A DNA stretch of 64,000 nt from Helicobacter_D sp964464895 (GCA_964464895.1 CAYXGY010000004.1:1-64000); one strand, 5' to 3'; positions 26,418-36,223 are shown, counted from the first letter of the stretch. Notes: generated by a model not told the origin, from the letters alone. Made by a program: numbers and translations.

Positions 26418-26874
26418 GGGAAATTTATCGCTTTTGGGCGATGAGAAAATCGCTATTATTTCTAGTCGGTTCAATCATTTGATTACGGATAGGCTAGTGG
26501 AGGGTGCAAAGGATTGTTTTTTGCGTCACGGAGGGAGAGAGGAGAATCTTGCGCATATTTTAGTTCCCGGGGCTTTTGAGATTCCTTTCGCATTAGAAAA
26601 AGTCCTTTCACAAGGGGATTATGATGGTGTATGCTGCTTGGGTGCAGTCATTCGTGGGGCTACACCCCATTTTGATTATGTGAGTGCAGAGGCGACTAAA
26701 GGAATCGCAAATGTTACGATTCGTTATGGTGCAGCAGTAACCTTTGGTGTGCTGACAACAGATTCTATTGAACAAGCTATTGAACGTGCAGGCACAAAGG
26801 CTGGAAATAAAGGCTTTGAATCTATGGCGAGCTTGATTGAGTTGATTAATCTTTATCGCAAGATAGGGGCATAA
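26404..26874 (+). CDS. ribH: 6,7-dimethyl-8-ribityllumazine synthase
   Basis: A 156-residue riboflavin-pathway enzyme forming lumazine from dihydroxybutanone phosphate (made by RibBA in this window) and the ribitylamino-pyrimidine. Visible motifs are S-R-F-N near residue 21, the V-P-G-A-F-E-I-P loop near 55, and G-A-V-I-R-G-A-T-P-H-F-D-Y near 79-91 with the active-site His. It overlaps kdsA and is followed immediately by nusB, the ATG coming right after its TAA. Confidence 0.97.
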   Translation: MQVIEGNLSLLGDEKIAIISSRFNHLITDRLVEGAKDCFLRHGGREENLAHILVPGAFEIPFALEKVLSQGDYDGVCCLGAVIRGATPHFDYVSAEATKGIANVTIRYGAAVTFGVLTTDSIEQAIERAGTKAGNKGFESMASLIELINLYRKIGA

Positions 26875-27519
26875 ATGGCGACAAGAAGCCAAGTGCGTGA
26901 AGTAGTAGTGCAACTTTTGTATGCCTATGGTAGCGGTAATGAGGGAATCTCAAAATTTGTTGAGGAAATTTTAGAGGAACAAAAAATAAAAAATGCGCAA
27001 AAGGATTTTGCATTAAAGCTATTTTCTGGTGCGGTTGAGAATCTGGAATCCTTAGATTTGCGCATTACACATCAGCTTAAAGATTGGGATTTTGGGCGCA
27101 TTGGAGAGATAGAGCGCGCGATTTTGCGACTAGGGGCTTATGAGATTGTGTTTAGCAAGACAGACAAGGCAATCGTAATTAATGAAGCTTTGGAGATTGC
27201 CAAGAGTTTTAGTTATGAGCTATCGGCGAAGTTTATCAACGGTGTGTTAGACGGAATCGCAAAGAACAATGAGCTGCCCTTAGAGGAGATTAGAATCGCA
27301 TTAGAGCAACAAAGACTAGCCCAAGAAACAAACCAAAAAAGCCTTAAAGATTCCGAAGTTTCGCAATCTAGCGAGGCTCTTAAATCGAACGTTCCCAAGC
27401 ATTCTAAACAAGCCAAAAATCAGATGAAATCCAAACCCAAAAGAGATTCCAACCTCAAAAAGAGAGAATCCAAAAAAGATTTTGTAACGCACCGCAAGTC
27501 TTTTAAGAGGGCTAAATAA
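26875..27519 (+). CDS. nusB: Transcription antitermination factor NusB with basic C-terminal tail
   Basis: The first about 135 residues are a normal NusB all-helical RNA-binding domain: A-T-R-S-Q-V-R near the start, the W-D-F-G-R-I-G-E-I-E-R-A-I-L-R-L-G-A-Y-E core, and V-I-N-E-A-L-E-I-A-K. It pairs with NusE (S10) in rRNA antitermination. An extra tail of about 75 residues (140-214) is rich in Lys, Ser, Gln and Asn and looks disordered. NusB is usually 130-145 residues. The gene follows ribH without a gap. Confidence 0.93.
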   Translation: MATRSQVREVVVQLLYAYGSGNEGISKFVEEILEEQKIKNAQKDFALKLFSGAVENLESLDLRITHQLKDWDFGRIGEIERAILRLGAYEIVFSKTDKAIVINEALEIAKSFSYELSAKFINGVLDGIAKNNELPLEEIRIALEQQRLAQETNQKSLKDSEVSQSSEALKSNVPKHSKQAKNQMKSKPKRDSNLKKRESKKDFVTHRKSFKRAK

Positions 27520-27527
27520 GAGGATTT

Positions 27528-28828
27528 ATGTATTCTATTTGTTTCTGTGCGAATGAAAGTTATATGAAATTTGCTGGGGTAATGATACATAACATCTTAG
27601 AGAAAACACAAATTGCAAACAAGATTCTAGCGGAGGGGGGTATGATTTCCATATTCTTTGCGATTCTATCAGTGGAGAATCTAGGGAAAAATTTGCAAAA
27701 TTACAAGAAATCTTAAATTTTAAATATCCTACAAAAATCCAAATCCACGAATTGAGTGATAAAGAATTTCATAATACTTTGAAATGGAAAGGAAATTATG
27801 TCGCGAATTTTATTTTAAAGTTTGCCGAAGTTTTGCCCGATGAAGCAGAAAAGGCATTGTGCTTGGATTTGGATATGTTTGTGTTGTGTGATTTAAGGGA
27901 ACTTTTTTTGCTCTCTTTGCAAGATAAAATCGCAGCAGTTGCAGAAAATTTGCATATTCACGCAACAGGCTTTAATTCTGGATTTGTTTTATTTAATGTT
28001 CAAGAATGGAGAACGCAGAATCTACAAGCCAAATCTATTGCCTTTTTGCAAGCAAACAATCCTAAATGCCCAGACCAAGACACTTTGAATGCAATGATTC
28101 CAAAGGATAAGCGTTTGCTTCTGCCCGCAACTTATAATTTTTTTCCATATCACAAAAATCTAGTTCTTGGTGTTTTTCAAGGAGAGGGTGAAAGCCCTTC
28201 ATTATGCATTACAAGAAAAGAATATGAAATGATAAAGAATGAAGTAAAAATCGTCCATTTCCTAGAATGTGCGAAGCCTTGGCATTCTCAATTTCAACTT
28301 ATATTCGGAAAAATTTGCCTCTCTTGCTTTAGAGGAGAATGGTGGCAAAATGCCCTAAAAACTCCTCTATTTCAGGAGGAACTCTTAGAGATTTTTAAAT
28401 CTTTAAAAGAAAAAGAAGTAGAGGAATTAGCCTGTGCTCTTCTGTCTCCTGCGCGAAATTGTGGAGAATTATTCCAGCGCACATCATTAGAATATCGGCT
28501 AGGATTCCTTATGGTAACAAGATTCCACACGAAGCGAGATTATTTTATTCTGCCTTTTATGTTGCTAAAGGAAGCTTTGAAATACAAGATTGCTAAAAAA
28601 TTCTACCAACTTCTTAGCTCTTATGCTCCTAAACTAGATAATATTGCATTGATTTTAGAGATTTGCCAAAATGACCCTGCGATTCTAAGAAGCAAAAATC
28701 ATCTAAGCTATCGGTTGGGTGTCGCACTCCTTGAGGCGCATAAAACTTGGTATAAAGGTGGATATATTAAGTTTTTTAAAGAGGTTAAAAAAATAAAAGC
28801 AATAACAAAAATCCCAAAATCATTTTAA
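27528..28828 (+). pseudogene. Family 8 glycosyltransferase, out of frame at a G6 run, possibly phase-variable
   Basis: Starts at ATG 27528 with a good AGAGGATTT site, 8 bp after nusB. The first frame ends at 27716, but after the G run at 27635-27640 the +1 frame reads on to 28828 without a stop. One extra G (G7) would give one protein of about 433 residues. Motifs of GT8 galactosyl/glucosyltransferases (LgtC-like) span both parts: an N-terminal F-C-A-N-E-S-Y-M segment, the L-D-L-D metal-binding DxD, then G-F-N-S-G-F. Such enzymes build lipooligosaccharide outer core. It lies in the H. pylori-like nusB-to-pyrF interval. It may be phase-variable, fixed off, or a sequencing error. Confidence 0.75.
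27635..27640 (+). repeat. G6 tract at the frameshift in the GT8 gene
   Basis: Six G residues sit exactly where the reading frame changes. G7 (or G4) restores the full protein. Six is shorter than most phase-variable tracts. Confidence 0.5.
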
Positions 28829-28932
28829 GTGCTAGAATCGTAAGTAGCGAAAAACATTCGGAGGTTTAAATCTTTTTTATTCTTTTAAGGCTATGATTGC
28901 AATCAATGATTTAAAAACCTCAAGGAGTCTTT

Positions 28933-29619
28933 ATGAAGCTTTGTGTCGCCTTAGATTTGCCAAGTGCGGAAGAAAATTTGGCTTTATTGGAATCGTTAAA
29001 GGACAAGGATTATCTATGGGTAAAGGTTGGGTTGCGTAGTTTTATCCGAGATGGTAGGGCATTCTTGGAACAAATCAAAGCCATTAACCCGCTTTTTCGT
29101 ATTTTTTTGGATTTGAAGCTTTATGATATTCCTAATACGATGGGGGATAGTATTGATGAGATAGCCAATCTCGGGGTGGATATGATTACGATTCACGCAA
29201 GCAGTGGCGCAGAAGCGATGAAGGAGGTAGTAGAGCGTCTGAAAAAAATCCCCAATCCCCCTTTGGTAATGGCAGTAACTGCACTGACAAGCTTTGATGA
29301 AAAAAGTTTTTTTGAAATTTATCACACGGGATTGCAGACGCAAGTCTTGGAGTTTGCGAAACTTGCAAAAGAATGCAAACTCAATGGTGTTGTTTGCTCT
29401 TGTGCGGAATCTAGAACAATCAAAGAACAATTGGGGACAGAGTTTTTAACGCTTACTCCCGCAATTCGTCCTTTTGGTGAGAGTAGTGGCGACCAGAAGC
29501 GCGTAGCAAGCTTAGAGGATGCCAAAGAGGCACAGAGTGATTTTATCGTTGTAGGGCGTCCGATTTATAAGGCACAGAATCCTAAAGTAGTAGTGGAGCA
29601 GATTCTAAGGGAATTGTAA
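28933..29619 (+). CDS. pyrF: Orotidine 5'-phosphate decarboxylase
   Basis: A 228-residue TIM-barrel enzyme that removes CO2 from OMP to form UMP, the last step of pyrimidine synthesis. The catalytic D-L-K-L-Y-D-I-P-N-T motif is near residues 59-68. A-L-D-L-P at the start and G-R-P-I-Y near the C-terminus are present. The start ATG 28933 has AAGGAGTCTTT. It lies downstream of the nusB cluster, as in H. pylori, but with the glycosyltransferase gene between. Confidence 0.96.
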   Translation: MKLCVALDLPSAEENLALLESLKDKDYLWVKVGLRSFIRDGRAFLEQIKAINPLFRIFLDLKLYDIPNTMGDSIDEIANLGVDMITIHASSGAEAMKEVVERLKKIPNPPLVMAVTALTSFDEKSFFEIYHTGLQTQVLEFAKLAKECKLNGVVCSCAESRTIKEQLGTEFLTLTPAIRPFGESSGDQKRVASLEDAKEAQSDFIVVGRPIYKAQNPKVVVEQILREL

Positions 29620-29739
29620 AAATCCTCGTTGTAATGCTTAACAGCAAGATTTAAGATTATGGATTGCCATAGCATTTTTATAAAGGCTTTGTGATGATAA
29701 GATTGCAATTTCATAAGATTTAATCTTTATAACATTATA

Positions 29740-29781
29740 GATTACCACGCGGATTTAAAAACTTACTCGCAACGCTACAAA
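29740..29781. repeat. Dispersed intergenic repeat, copy C
   Basis: GATTACCACGCGGATTT followed by AAAAACTTACTCGCAACGCTAC lies between pyrF and the rubrerythrin gene. It is a diverged relative of the copies near 8039 and 23318. Confidence 0.35.
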
Positions 29782-29844
29782 CTAAATCGTAATAGAATCG
29801 CTATAAAATTAATGGATAAACTTTATTAATTAAAAATTTTATGC

Positions 29845-29850
29845 TATCAT
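29845..29850 (+). promoter_or_regulatory. Putative -10 box of the rubrerythrin gene
   Basis: ATGCTATCAT gives TATCAT with an extended TGC start, about 33 bp before ATG 29883. Confidence 0.45.
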
Positions 29851-29882
29851 TTCACTCTAAATTTATTTTAAAGGATTGATTG

Positions 29883-30530
29883 ATGAGGCAATACGAAACC
29901 TATAAATGTCAAAAATGTGGTAACGAAGTAGAAATACAAAATGTCGGTGGAGGCACTCTTAGTTGTTGTGGAGCGGAGATGACCTGTATCACCACTGACT
30001 TAACAGCAGTTAATCTTATGAAAGCCTTTGCCGGTGAGTCTATGGCGCGCAACAAATATGATTTGTTTGCCGATATAGCACAAGAAGAGGGGTGGCATAG
30101 AGTTGCCGCACATTTTAAAGAAGCGGCAGAAAATGAAAAATGGCACGCAAGGGCAGAGTTTAAGGCTTATCACAAAATTGTAGATGGCAAAGAGTTAGAA
30201 ATCACTGCGAAAAATTTACTCACCGCCGCAGAGGGAGAAAATTACGAACATACAACGATGTATCCAAATTTCTCAAAAATTGCTGAAGAAGAGGGCAAAA
30301 AAGACATTGCAAGACTTTTTACTGCAATTGGTAAGGTAGAAGTAGAGCACGAAAGAGAATATTTAGAACTCAAAAAAATGTTAGAAGAAGAGGGATTCTT
30401 TGAAAGTGGCAATGAAGAAGTTTGGGTTTGTGAAATCTGCGGACATATTCACAGAGGCAAAAAAGCTCCCGGTGCGTGCCCGCTTTGTAAGGCTTCACGC
30501 GAATACTTTAAACGCGAATTTTTAGGCTAA
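29883..30530 (+). CDS. Desulforubrerythrin-type peroxide reductase
   Basis: A 215-residue cytoplasmic iron protein reducing hydrogen peroxide. Three domains are visible. An N-terminal desulforedoxin-like domain has C-Q-K-C-G near residue 10 and C-C-G near 29. A ferritin-like di-iron domain (about 41-170) has E-x-x-H and E-x-H-E-R-E ligands. A C-terminal rubredoxin domain has V-C-E-I-C-G and C-P-L-C. This three-domain form is known from Campylobacter jejuni (DRbr/Rrc), where it protects this oxygen-sensitive group. The in-frame TTG at 29880 is less likely than ATG 29883. Confidence 0.95.
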   Translation: MRQYETYKCQKCGNEVEIQNVGGGTLSCCGAEMTCITTDLTAVNLMKAFAGESMARNKYDLFADIAQEEGWHRVAAHFKEAAENEKWHARAEFKAYHKIVDGKELEITAKNLLTAAEGENYEHTTMYPNFSKIAEEEGKKDIARLFTAIGKVEVEHEREYLELKKMLEEEGFFESGNEEVWVCEICGHIHRGKKAPGACPLCKASREYFKREFLG

Positions 30531-30543
30531 TTTTTCTCTGCAA

Positions 30544-30581
30544 TTAAGAATCATAAAATCTTTTGGTTTTGTGATTCTTAA
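30544..30581 (+). terminator. Terminator hairpin after rubrerythrin gene
   Basis: TTAAGAATCATAAAA pairs with TTTTGTGATTCTTAA (one mismatch) around CTTTTGG's short loop. A T-rich stretch follows. Confidence 0.65.
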
Positions 30582-30697
30582 ATTTCTCTCATTTTTGTTA
30601 ATTTTTCAGTTCATTTGCTTTTTGTTAATCAAACCTAAAAAACCTTTGGGTAAAATGGCGATTTGATTTTGACTTGTTAGAAAAAGGAATAAACCAA

Positions 30698-33523
30698 ATG
30701 CAAAGATTTGTAAATGGTATTGTCAAAGGATTTTGTAGTTTTTTTGTTACATTTATTTTATTAGTTGTCTATGGAAGTGCCTGTGCAGTAGCGACATTTG
30801 TAGAGAATGATTTTGGCACTCCTAGTGCGAAAGCGTTAGTTTATAATACTGAATGGTTTGATTTATTGCATTTATTGTTGGTGTTGAATCTCATTGGCGT
30901 ATTGATTCTATCTCGTGCGTGGCAGAGGAAAAAATACGCTTCGTTTTTATTTCATAGCTCTTTAGTGGTAATTTTTATTGGTGCAGCAATTACGCGTTAT
31001 TATGGGTTTGAAGGCGTGATGCACATTAGAGAGGGAGAGAGAAGCAGCACGATAGAATCCCAAGAGGAATTTATGACAATTTTGGCAAAAATAGATGACA
31101 AACTCTACAGAGCCTTTTTCCCAACGACTATCACGCCCTTAGTGCAAAAGAAATTTAATCAAACTTTGCCTTTTGAAGATAGTCATCTCTCTATGCAGTA
31201 TTTGGATTATATTCCCGCAAAAGATAAAATGGAAATGGATAGACTCAAAGTTAAGGTGAGTTTTAGAGGAGAAAGTCAAGAAATAGAAGTAACAAAAAAT
31301 ACTGACAAAGAACATACGATTCCATTTTCCTTAGGCGGGATAAGATTCGCACTAGATTGGGGTAGTAGAATCGTAGCGTTGCCTTTTTCTATTGAATTAA
31401 AAGATTTTCAACTTGACCGCTATGCTGGCTCTATGAGTCCCTCTTCGTATGCTTCGGAAGTGGTAGTGATTGACCCGATGAAACAAGTGGAAATGCCTTA
31501 TAAAATCTTTATGAATAATGTTTTAGATTATGGGGGATTCCGCTTTTTTCAATCCTCTTATGATTTAGATGAGGGAGGCACGATTCTTTCCGTCAATCGT
31601 GACCCAGGCAAGATTCCAACCTACATTGGTTATACAATGCTAGTAATCGGACTTTTATGGGAATTTTTTGCCAAAAATGGAAGATTTGCGCGTTTAAGTG
31701 CTTATTTGAAATCTCAAAATCTAGCAGTCGCCTTGGCTCTTGGGCTGGGGATTAGCTTGAGTGTGCCACTCTATGCCACGCCTAGCGTTGATACTGCACA
31801 AGAGCAAAATGTACAGATTCCAAATCCACACACATTAGAGGAAATAGAAGCCGCAATTCCGCCGATTACTAATGAGAGTATTTTAGATTTGATTAAGAAT
31901 CTCAAAGAAAAGAGTGCAGAACATTCTAAAAAGTTTGGAAAATTGTTAGTACAAGACTTCGGTGGGCGTATGAAGCCTGTGGATACTTTGGCAATGGAAT
32001 ATGTGCATAAGATGACGAAAAAGGACGGCTTTTTAGGACTTAGCAATATGGAATTATTCTTAGGAATGATGGTTTATCCTAATGAATTTAAAAAGGTGAA
32101 AATGCTAGCACTCTCTACCCCAAAACTCAAAGAAGTCATTGGGGTTAGCAAAGACGAAAAATATATTGCCTTTGAAGATTTGTTTGTGGGAGAAACCTAC
32201 AAACTTACAAATTATTTAGAAGAAGCGAATCGCAAAAAGCCTGCTATGCGAGATAAGTTTGACAAGGATGTCATTGGCGTAGATGAACGCGTGAATGCTG
32301 CCTATCTCATCTATACCGCACAGGCTTTGAGAATCTTACCCGACTTTAGCGGTGGAGAGGAAAAGTGGTTTGCCCCAAGTGATGCGATTGCTAGCTTTGA
32401 TAAAGAGAGTGCAAGTCAGCTTCAAAAGCTCTTTGGTGCGTATTTTAATAGTTTTCATTATGGGTTGGTTGAAAACAAATGGGAAAATGCAGATTTAGCC
32501 CTTGATGCACTAGAGAAAATCCAACAAAAATTTGGTACAAACTTGATTCCACCACAAACGCAAATTGACTTAGAGATATTTTTGAATCATTACAATCTTT
32601 TTAAAAATTTTATGCCACTTTATTTAATCTGTGGAATCGCGCTTTTTGCGGTAGTGCTTGTGCAAATCTTTAGACGCAAAGCGGTAGATATTCTGGCAAG
32701 TCGTGCGCTTTATTGGGTGATTTCACTTTTGGTGTTGCTCCACGCAGTTGCTTTGGGTATGCGCTGGTATGTGGGAGGGCACGCACCTTGGAGCAATGCC
32801 TATGAATCTATGATTTATATTGCCTTTGCAGCGGGAATTGCGGGTGTAGTTTTCTTCAAGAAAAGTTATTTAGCCCAAAGTCTCGCAAGCTTTTTGGCTG
32901 GAATTGCACTCTTTGTGGCGCATTTAGGGTTTATGGACCCGCAAATTGGCAATCTAGTGCCTGTATTAAAGTCTTATTGGCTGAATATCCACGTCTCTGT
33001 CATCACTGCAAGTTATGGATTTTTGGGGCTTTGCTTTATGCTTGGTGCGCTCACCCTGCTATTGTTTATTTTTAGAAGTGCAAAATACCCCGAATTAGAC
33101 CGCACGATTTTGACTCTGCATACCATTAATGAAATGGCAATGATTCTAGGACTTGCAATGCTAACAATCGGGAATTTTTTAGGGGGTGTATGGGCAAATG
33201 AATCTTGGGGAAGATATTGGGGGTGGGATCCAAAAGAAACTTGGGCTTTAATTTCTATTGTTGTGTATATTATTGTCTTGCATGCAAGGTTTATCCCCAA
33301 AGGAGATAATCCCTATGTCTTTGCTGCACTTAGTGTGATAGCGTTTTATTCTATCTTAATGACTTATTTTGGTGTGAATTTTTATCTCTCTGGCTTGCAT
33401 TCTTATGCCGCAGGAGACCCATTACCGATTCCTGTGTTTTTGTATTATTTCGTGGGTGGGACGCTTTTACTTATTATCTTGGCTGCGCGTAAAGGAGATT
33501 TAGCTTCCCCAAAACTTCCATAA
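30698..33523 (+). CDS. ccsBA: Fused cytochrome c maturation protein CcsBA (System II)
   Basis: A 941-residue membrane synthetase that exports heme and attaches it to apocytochromes c. The N-terminal ResB/CcsB half has several helices and a large periplasmic domain; the C-terminal CcsA half has the WWD-type tryptophan-rich motif N-E-S-W-G-R-Y-W-G-W-D-P-K-E-T-W (about 840-855). Heme-ligand His residues lie in the last helices. The fused form is a hallmark of Helicobacter and relatives. The frame is open further upstream, but ATG 30698 has AAAAAGGAATAAACC. It serves the cytochrome c553 in this window among others. Confidence 0.95.
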   Translation: MQRFVNGIVKGFCSFFVTFILLVVYGSACAVATFVENDFGTPSAKALVYNTEWFDLLHLLLVLNLIGVLILSRAWQRKKYASFLFHSSLVVIFIGAAITRYYGFEGVMHIREGERSSTIESQEEFMTILAKIDDKLYRAFFPTTITPLVQKKFNQTLPFEDSHLSMQYLDYIPAKDKMEMDRLKVKVSFRGESQEIEVTKNTDKEHTIPFSLGGIRFALDWGSRIVALPFSIELKDFQLDRYAGSMSPSSYASEVVVIDPMKQVEMPYKIFMNNVLDYGGFRFFQSSYDLDEGGTILSVNRDPGKIPTYIGYTMLVIGLLWEFFAKNGRFARLSAYLKSQNLAVALALGLGISLSVPLYATPSVDTAQEQNVQIPNPHTLEEIEAAIPPITNESILDLIKNLKEKSAEHSKKFGKLLVQDFGGRMKPVDTLAMEYVHKMTKKDGFLGLSNMELFLGMMVYPNEFKKVKMLALSTPKLKEVIGVSKDEKYIAFEDLFVGETYKLTNYLEEANRKKPAMRDKFDKDVIGVDERVNAAYLIYTAQALRILPDFSGGEEKWFAPSDAIASFDKESASQLQKLFGAYFNSFHYGLVENKWENADLALDALEKIQQKFGTNLIPPQTQIDLEIFLNHYNLFKNFMPLYLICGIALFAVVLVQIFRRKAVDILASRALYWVISLLVLLHAVALGMRWYVGGHAPWSNAYESMIYIAFAAGIAGVVFFKKSYLAQSLASFLAGIALFVAHLGFMDPQIGNLVPVLKSYWLNIHVSVITASYGFLGLCFMLGALTLLLFIFRSAKYPELDRTILTLHTINEMAMILGLAMLTIGNFLGGVWANESWGRYWGWDPKETWALISIVVYIIVLHARFIPKGDNPYVFAALSVIAFYSILMTYFGVNFYLSGLHSYAAGDPLPIPVFLYYFVGGTLLLIILAARKGDLASPKLP

Positions 33524-33633
33524 AGGAAGCCAAATTTTTTGTGAGAAAATCTCTCAAAGCAGTCTAAGAACTTACATTTGTCTTTATGGGGATAGATTCT
33601 TGTCTTTTAAGTGTTAATTTCTAATTTTTTTGC

Positions 33634-33639
33634 TATAAT
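33634..33639 (+). promoter_or_regulatory. Putative -10 box of the thrS-infC-rpmI-rplT operon
   Basis: TTTTTTTGCTATAATCTA contains a perfect TATAAT with an extended TGC start, 36 bp before the thrS ATG. Confidence 0.65.
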
Positions 33640-33674
33640 CTACCTCATTTTTTAAATAATAAGGGCAATATTTT

Positions 33675-35492
33675 ATGTCTGAAATCATTGGTATCAGAGC
33701 AAACAACACCATTTATGATACACAAAGTGCGGAAGAATTAGGCTTGAAAGGCGAACCAATTTATTTTGATAATTCTGAATATTCGCTTGCTATTATGCGT
33801 CATACTTGCGCACATTTAATGGCAGAAGCAATTAAAGCGCTCTATCCAGAGGCGCAATTTTTCGTAGGTCCTGTGGTAGAAGAGGGGTTTTATTACGATT
33901 TTCGCGTGAATCAAAAGATTAGCGAGGAAGATTTAAGCAAGATAGAATCTAAGATGAAAGAAATCGCTAAAAAAGGCGAAAAAATCATCAAATATCATCT
34001 TAAACGTGAAGAAGCAATTACAAAATTTCAAAATGATGATTTAAAGCAAGCGGTAATTAGTAAGATTCCATTAGGCGATGGGACTTTGAGTATTTATGCT
34101 CAAGGAGATTTTGAGGATTTATGTCGCGGTCCGCATTTGCCAACTTTAAAATTATTAAATGCTTTTAAACTCACAAAGATCGCAGGTGCGTATCTTGGGG
34201 GTGATGAAAACGCTGAAATGCTCACAAGAATCTATGGGATTGCTTTTGCAGATAAAGAATCTCTCAATCAATATGTAAGACAATTAGAGGAAGCCAAAAA
34301 ACGTGATCATAGGAAAGTGGGCGTAGAAATGGAGCTCTTTACCTTTGATGAGGAGATTGGCGCGGGGCTTCCGATTTGGTTACCCAAAGGGGCGAGATTG
34401 AGAAGAAATCTTGAAAATCTCTTAACGCAAGCGTTAATTGAGAGGGGATATGAGCCTGTACGCGGTCCTGAAATCCTTAAGAGTGCTGTTTGGAAAACAA
34501 GCGGGCATTATGCAAATTATGGTGAAAATATGTATTTTACAATCATTGATGAGGTGGAATACGGCATTAAGCCTATGAATTGCGTGGGACACATTAAGGT
34601 GTATCAAAGTGCATTGCGCAGTTATCGTGAGTTGCCTTTGCGATTCTATGAATATGGTGTCGTGCATCGTCACGAGAAAAGTGGCGTATTACACGGGCTA
34701 TTGCGTGTGCGCGAATTTACGCAAGACGATGCACATATTTTTTGTCGTCCAAGTCAGATTGCAACAGAAGTGAAAAATATCATTGATTTTACTCAAAAAA
34801 TTATGAATGCTTTTGGGTTTAGCTATGAAATGGAAATTTCTACGCGTCCTTTAAAATCCATTGGTAGTGAGGAAGTATGGGAGCAAGCAACGGATGCACT
34901 TAAAAGTGCATTAAGTCAATGTGGAATCGCCTATAAGATTGACGAAGGAGGCGGAGCGTTTTATGGTCCTAAGATTGATATTAAAATCACTGATGCGATT
35001 GGTCGCAAATGGCAATGTGGCACAGTGCAAATTGATATGAATTTGCCCGAACGTTTTGATTTGACTTATACTGATGAAAACAATACCGCACAGCAGCCTG
35101 TAATGATTCATCGTGCGATTTTGGGGAGTTTTGAACGTTTTGTCGCAATTTTGACAGAACATTTCGGCGGAGAATTTCCATTTTTTGTTGCCCCGACACA
35201 AATCATTATTATTCCTATTAGCGAAGCACAGAATATTTATGCACAAGAATTACGTAATGCACTCTTAAAATATGGTGTATATGCAGAAATTGAAGATAAA
35301 AACGAGACGCTTAATAAGAGGATTCGTAATGCAGAAAAGCAAAGAGTTCCCATTATTGCAGTATTGGGTGCTAAGGAGATGGAGGAAAGAAAAATAGCGG
35401 TGCGTAACCGTCGCACGAAAGAACAATCAAATGTAAATTTTGATGATTTTATTAAATTTAGCAAGGAGAAAATGCGTGAGGTTAGCTTTTGA
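33675..35492 (+). CDS. thrS: Threonyl-tRNA synthetase
   Basis: A 605-residue class II synthetase charging tRNA-Thr. The N-terminal TGS-like region is short. The editing domain has H-T-C-A-H-L near residues 42-47 (zinc/editing HxxxH type). The catalytic core has the M-N-C-V-G-H motif with the zinc Cys near 300, the R-x-x-E-F motif 2 region, and the C-terminal anticodon-binding domain from about 505. Length is close to that of Helicobacter homologues. Its stop codon overlaps the infC start. Confidence 0.97.
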   Translation: MSEIIGIRANNTIYDTQSAEELGLKGEPIYFDNSEYSLAIMRHTCAHLMAEAIKALYPEAQFFVGPVVEEGFYYDFRVNQKISEEDLSKIESKMKEIAKKGEKIIKYHLKREEAITKFQNDDLKQAVISKIPLGDGTLSIYAQGDFEDLCRGPHLPTLKLLNAFKLTKIAGAYLGGDENAEMLTRIYGIAFADKESLNQYVRQLEEAKKRDHRKVGVEMELFTFDEEIGAGLPIWLPKGARLRRNLENLLTQALIERGYEPVRGPEILKSAVWKTSGHYANYGENMYFTIIDEVEYGIKPMNCVGHIKVYQSALRSYRELPLRFYEYGVVHRHEKSGVLHGLLRVREFTQDDAHIFCRPSQIATEVKNIIDFTQKIMNAFGFSYEMEISTRPLKSIGSEEVWEQATDALKSALSQCGIAYKIDEGGGAFYGPKIDIKITDAIGRKWQCGTVQIDMNLPERFDLTYTDENNTAQQPVMIHRAILGSFERFVAILTEHFGGEFPFFVAPTQIIIIPISEAQNIYAQELRNALLKYGVYAEIEDKNETLNKRIRNAEKQRVPIIAVLGAKEMEERKIAVRNRRTKEQSNVNFDDFIKFSKEKMREVSF

Positions 35493-36004
35493 GTAAAAAT
35501 GATGAGATAATCCTCAATGAGGAGATAGATTTTCCAGAAATTCGTTGTGTAGGAGATGATGGTGAGCAATATGGGCTCATAAGTTCAGAAGAGGCTTTGA
35601 GGATTGCTGATAGTAAAGGCTTGGATTTGGTGTTGATTGCACCAGATGCGAAGCCTCCAGTATGCAAGATAATGGACTATGGAAAATTCCGCTATCAACA
35701 AGAAAAAAAGCAAAAAGAAGCCAAGAAAAAACAAAAACAAATTGAAATCAAAGAAATTAAACTTTCCATAAAGATTGCGAGCAATGACATTAATTATAAA
35801 GTCAAACACGCAAGAGAGTTTTTAAAGGAAAATAAACATGTGCGATTCCGCGTATTTTTGCGCGGACGTGAAGTTAGTGAGCCGCAAGCGGGTTTTGAAG
35901 TGCTTGATAAAGTCGCTTCAATGCTTGAAGAAGTTGCGAATATTGACAGAGATTACAAAGTAGAAGGTCGTTATGTCAATATGCTTGTAACGCCTAAAAA
36001 GTAA
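35489..36004 (+). CDS. infC: Translation initiation factor IF-3
   Basis: A 171-residue factor that dissociates ribosomal subunits and proofreads initiator tRNA. N-domain, basic linker (about 72-85, many Lys/Gln) and C-domain are all present, with K-P-P-V-C-K-I-M-D-Y-G-K-F at residues 54-66. The start is TTG 35489, overlapping the thrS stop. Rare initiation codons are typical of infC and allow IF-3 to repress its own translation. GTGAGG lies upstream in thrS. Confidence 0.96.
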   Translation: MSKNDEIILNEEIDFPEIRCVGDDGEQYGLISSEEALRIADSKGLDLVLIAPDAKPPVCKIMDYGKFRYQQEKKQKEAKKKQKQIEIKEIKLSIKIASNDINYKVKHAREFLKENKHVRFRVFLRGREVSEPQAGFEVLDKVASMLEEVANIDRDYKVEGRYVNMLVTPKK

Positions 36005-36028
36005 TTTATCTTATGAAAGGAGAAAGCA

Positions 36029-36223
36029 ATGCCAAAGATGAAAACAAATCGTGGCGCAGCCAAAAGATTCAAGCTTAAAAAGAATCTTATCAAACGCGGT
36101 TCTGCTTTTAAAAGTCATATTTTGACTAAAAAGCGTCCAAGAAAAATTGCGAATTTGAATGCGCCAAAATATGTTCATGACGCAAACATTGAATCGGTAA
36201 AAAAACTGCTTTGTATGCGATAG
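36029..36223 (+). CDS. rpmI: 50S ribosomal protein L35
   Basis: A 64-residue, very basic ribosomal protein with the M-P-K-M-K-T-N-R start and K-R-P-R-K segment typical of L35. It starts behind AAAGGAGAAAGCA, 24 bp after infC, in the conserved infC-rpmI-rplT order. Confidence 0.96.
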   Translation: MPKMKTNRGAAKRFKLKKNLIKRGSAFKSHILTKKRPRKIANLNAPKYVHDANIESVKKLLCMR

